From assembly GCA_007130355.1 (NCBI GenBank), contig SLSQ01000253.1, positions 1 through 14,181 on the forward strand: a DNA stretch of 14,181 nt. The letters run 5' to 3'. The translations under genes were made by a program, and so were the position numbers. The notes under the pieces are model-generated. The model was not told the origin of the DNA. It saw only the letters and a list, made by a program, of their open reading frames with translations, and did not search any database. Every line of letters starts with the position of its first letter. The first letter of the stretch is position 1. Positions 12,770 to 14,181 of the stretch are shown here, piece by piece. This DNA comes from Trueperaceae bacterium (lineage in GTDB: Bacteria; Deinococcota; Deinococci; Deinococcales; Trueperaceae).

Positions 12770-13482
12770 ATGACCCCGAGCGCCGTCCACCGCGACAAGC
12801 CGAGCGCCCTCCACGCGATCTTCGGGCACCCCGAGGCCGTGATCGGCGCGATCCACCTGGCGCCGCTGCCCGGTTCGCCGTCCTACGAGTGCGAGCCCGT
12901 CGACGCGCTGATCGTGCACGCCGTGCGCTGCCGGTTCCGGTCGGCGCGCATGTGCTCGCCAACGGCGCGCTGGACGCGCTCGTGGTGCCGAAGGCGGGAC
13001 AATGCGCGTTCGCACGCGTGAACCCGTGAGCGAACGCCCACGTCGCGAACGAGGGGTGGATCGAGGGGCCGGCCGCCGCTACGACCCACTTCGGCGCTCG
13101 GCTTCGGGCGCGCGGGATCCGGATGCTCGCCGACGTGCGCGTGAACCACGGGACGCACGCGGTGGTCACGGACCGGAGGCTGGACGAACGCACAGGCGAT
13201 GCCGAGTTCTTCGACGCCAACGCCGTCATCACGGCCGGACCGCGGACCGGCGATGCGACCGACTTAGCGGAACTTCGGGGCGTCGCGCCGGTCAGCATTC
13301 CTCCGGTCCTGATCGGCAGCGGCGTGACGGTAGCGAACGCGGCAGAGCTGCCTTTCGTCGCGGGTGTTCTGGTCGTGGCGAACGCGCTCAGGGAGGAGGG
13401 CGCCTGGCGGACGCCGGTCTCGACGGCGAAGACGGCGTCGCTGCTGCGCACCGTCGCGCTGGTCCTTCGGGACCGAACCTAG
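12770..13482 (+). pseudogene. BtpA/SgcQ-family protein, broken by a deletion/frameshift and an in-frame stop
   Basis: Three stretches match successive parts of the BtpA/SgcQ family (PF03437, TIM-barrel-like, ~270 residues). From ATG 12770 one frame reads AIFGHPEAVIGAIHLAPLPGSPSYECEPVDALIVHAVR, the family N-terminus. Near 12927 the match jumps to another frame, LPVPVGAHVLANGALDALVV...FARVNP. About 45-50 family residues between these (the DAxALxxGGVDGxxVENxGDxPF block) are missing. That second frame hits TGA at 13027-13029, then resumes in the same frame: ANAHVANEGWIEGPAA, GIRMLADVRVNH, VITAGPRTGDATDLAELRG, PVLIGSGVTVANAAELP, to TAG 13480-13482. Two independent lesions make a functional product unlikely. 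BtpA proteins are linked to photosystem I biogenesis in cyanobacteria and to sugar/nucleoside loci elsewhere. No good ribosome site precedes ATG 12770. Confidence 0.85.
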
Positions 13483-13505
13483 GGCGAGCGACCCGGAACC
13501 AGGGT

Positions 13506-13530
13506 CCGTCCGGAGGCGACGTGGGGACGG
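13506..13530. terminator. Weak hairpin between pseudogene and small membrane-protein gene
   Basis: CCGTCC (13506-13511) and GGACGG (13525-13530) can pair around a 13-base loop, in the gap between convergent features. There is no T-run. Called on position only. Confidence 0.2.
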
Positions 13531-13553
13531 TCCGCGACGGAAGGTCGTGTGGC

Positions 13554-13799
13554 TCAGCCGAGGAGCGTCCAGGCCCACAGGAGGGGAGGCGTTCCCGGCC
13601 CGAGTTCGTTCAGGCTCGGTCCCACGCCGAACGTCATCCACGCTAGCCAGCCCAGGTAGCCGACGAACACGATCGCCAGCACCGTGAGCGTGGCGGCGGG
13701 CCACGGCACGTCCGGGTTCGCGCGGCGCCAACGGGCCAGCAGGAGCACGGTGATCACGGCGGCCAGCACGGCCACGAGCAGGAACGGGGCGATCGCCAC
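13554..13799 (-). CDS. Small two-helix membrane protein, unknown function
   Basis: An 81-residue protein with two hydrophobic segments: residues ~5-22 (PFLLVAVLAAVITVLLLA), a short basic loop RWRRANPD, and ~33-56 (WPAATLTVLAIVFVGYLGWLAWMTFGV). A Pro/Gly-rich tail ends LLWAWTLLG. The RWRR loop suggests both ends face outward by the positive-inside rule. The start is GTG 13799, the first available after an in-frame TAG 12 bases upstream; the ribosome site is weak. It lies 37 bases after the truncated gene at the right edge, same strand, and may be co-transcribed. I do not recognise the family. The hydrophobic pattern supports a real gene over a chance frame. Confidence 0.6.
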   Translation of the reverse strand: MAIAPFLLVAVLAAVITVLLLARWRRANPDVPWPAATLTVLAIVFVGYLGWLAWMTFGVGPSLNELGPGTPPLLWAWTLLG

Positions 13800-13815
13800 G
13801 TCCGGAGCCTACCGC

Positions 13816-13839
13816 GCGGACGGTTCGGCGGACGGTTCA
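13816..13839. repeat. Tandem 12-bp repeat, two copies
   Basis: GCGGACGGTTCG (13816-13827) is followed directly by GCGGACGGTTCA (13828-13839), one mismatch apart. The second copy covers the stop codon of the right-edge gene. It is probably a small slippage duplication. Confidence 0.5.
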
Positions 13840-14181
13840 GCGCACGGTCACGAGCGGTGGCGCGCGGTGCTCGAGCCGGACGGTGGAACGACCGTCCGGC
13901 TCGCGGCCTGCGTCGTCCCCAGCGTCGACCGTGACCCGCGTCTCGATCCGGACCCGGTCGATCAGGCAGATCGCCTCGGCGCCTTCGCGGCAGTAGTAGG
14001 TGGTCAGGTCCACCTCGACCGTCGCCGCGCCTTCCGCGAACGTCGCCGGCACGGAGAGCTCGAGCGGGAACGAAGCACCCTCGATCTCGCGGTCGGCCTC
14101 GCCCGGTGCGACGCGAACGGCGGGTCCCGAGGTTCGGATCCGGACCGTCAGCGGCGCCAGGTCGTTGCGGACGTAGCCGGA
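13837..14181 (-). CDS. C-terminal part of an unidentified protein, cut by the right window edge
   Basis: The minus-strand frame is open from base 14181 to TGA at 13837-13839, giving 114 residues with no start needed inside the window; a GTG at 14052 is internal. The sequence is beta-rich, with a conserved-looking YYCREGAEAICLIDRVRIETRVTV segment holding two Cys nine residues apart. A C-terminal beta domain ending in a YYC...C motif reminds me of thioredoxin/NHL-repeat proteins, but that is a weak recollection and no thioredoxin or NHL portion is visible. It is followed by the small membrane-protein gene on the same strand. Confidence 0.6.
   Translation of the reverse strand, partial: SGYVRNDLAPLTVRIRTSGPAVRVAPGEADREIEGASFPLELSVPATFAEGAATVEVDLTTYYCREGAEAICLIDRVRIETRVTVDAGDDAGREPDGRSTVRLEHRAPPLVTVR

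Noticed and set aside
13027..13029. In-frame TGA in the BtpA-like gene as possible selenocysteine or recoding
   Set aside because: The family has no Cys/Sec at this position, no downstream SECIS-like element was evident, and the gene has a second independent lesion (missing block with frame change), so decay is simpler.
11244..13451. Minus-strand frame open far upstream of the GldA-like gene
   Set aside because: The extension beyond 12455 crosses the intergenic gap and the opposite-strand BtpA pseudogene, and is basic, low-complexity GC shadow. A good ribosome site supports the start at 12455.

Overview
The window is about 14 kb of very GC-rich bacterial DNA with tightly packed genes and no RNA genes, insertion sequences or CRISPR. 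The extreme GC content, the solute-binding protein with a type I signal peptide ending Ala-Ser-Ala-Gln, and the mix of families fit a high-GC, non-enteric bacterium. A Deinococcota/Trueperaceae-like host is my guess, but the sequence alone does not prove it.

Layout. (1) 1-2745, plus strand: a four-gene string of a peptidase M19 (renal dipeptidase-like) protein cut by the left edge, a small 4-oxalocrotonate-tautomerase-fold protein, a second M19-like paralog, and an AhpD/carboxymuconolactone-decarboxylase-like protein. Two of the gaps hold strong GC hairpins. (2) 2786-7310, minus strand: a solute-binding protein, DppB-like and DppC-like permeases and a D-2-hydroxyacid dehydrogenase, apparently one operon with a hairpin after the binding-protein gene. 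No transporter ATPase is present. (3) 7311-7697: a divergent control region with two good sigma-70-type promoters. Each carries the same 10-mer, GTACCAGTAC, a few bases downstream of its -10 box. (4) 7698-11262, plus strand: a second tautomerase-like gene nearly identical in part to the first, a GntR-family regulator, a TPR protein and an aldehyde dehydrogenase resembling alpha-ketoglutaric-semialdehyde dehydrogenases. (5) 11244-12455, minus strand: a glycerol-dehydrogenase-like alcohol dehydrogenase that overlaps the aldehyde dehydrogenase gene tail to tail. (6) 12456-14181: a non-coding gap, a clearly broken BtpA/SgcQ-family pseudogene, a small two-helix membrane protein, and the C-terminal end of a gene cut by the right edge.

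How they fit together (inference). The first eleven genes look like one uptake-and-catabolism locus. An oligopeptide/opine-type ABC importer brings in a small amide- or amino-acid-like compound. M19-like and tautomerase-like proteins act on it, and two NAD(P)-dependent dehydrogenases oxidise or reduce keto-acid or semialdehyde products. The GntR protein, encoded in the right-hand operon, probably acts at the paired GTACCAGTAC sites to control both divergent operons.

The most unusual point is that the signature catalytic residues are altered in several of these enzymes in parallel. Both tautomerases have Ala instead of the N-terminal catalytic Pro. Both M19-like proteins have Gln instead of the metal-bridging Glu. 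The complete M19 protein also lacks the HxD metal motif. This suggests a locus with repurposed chemistry rather than ordinary dipeptidase and tautomerase reactions.
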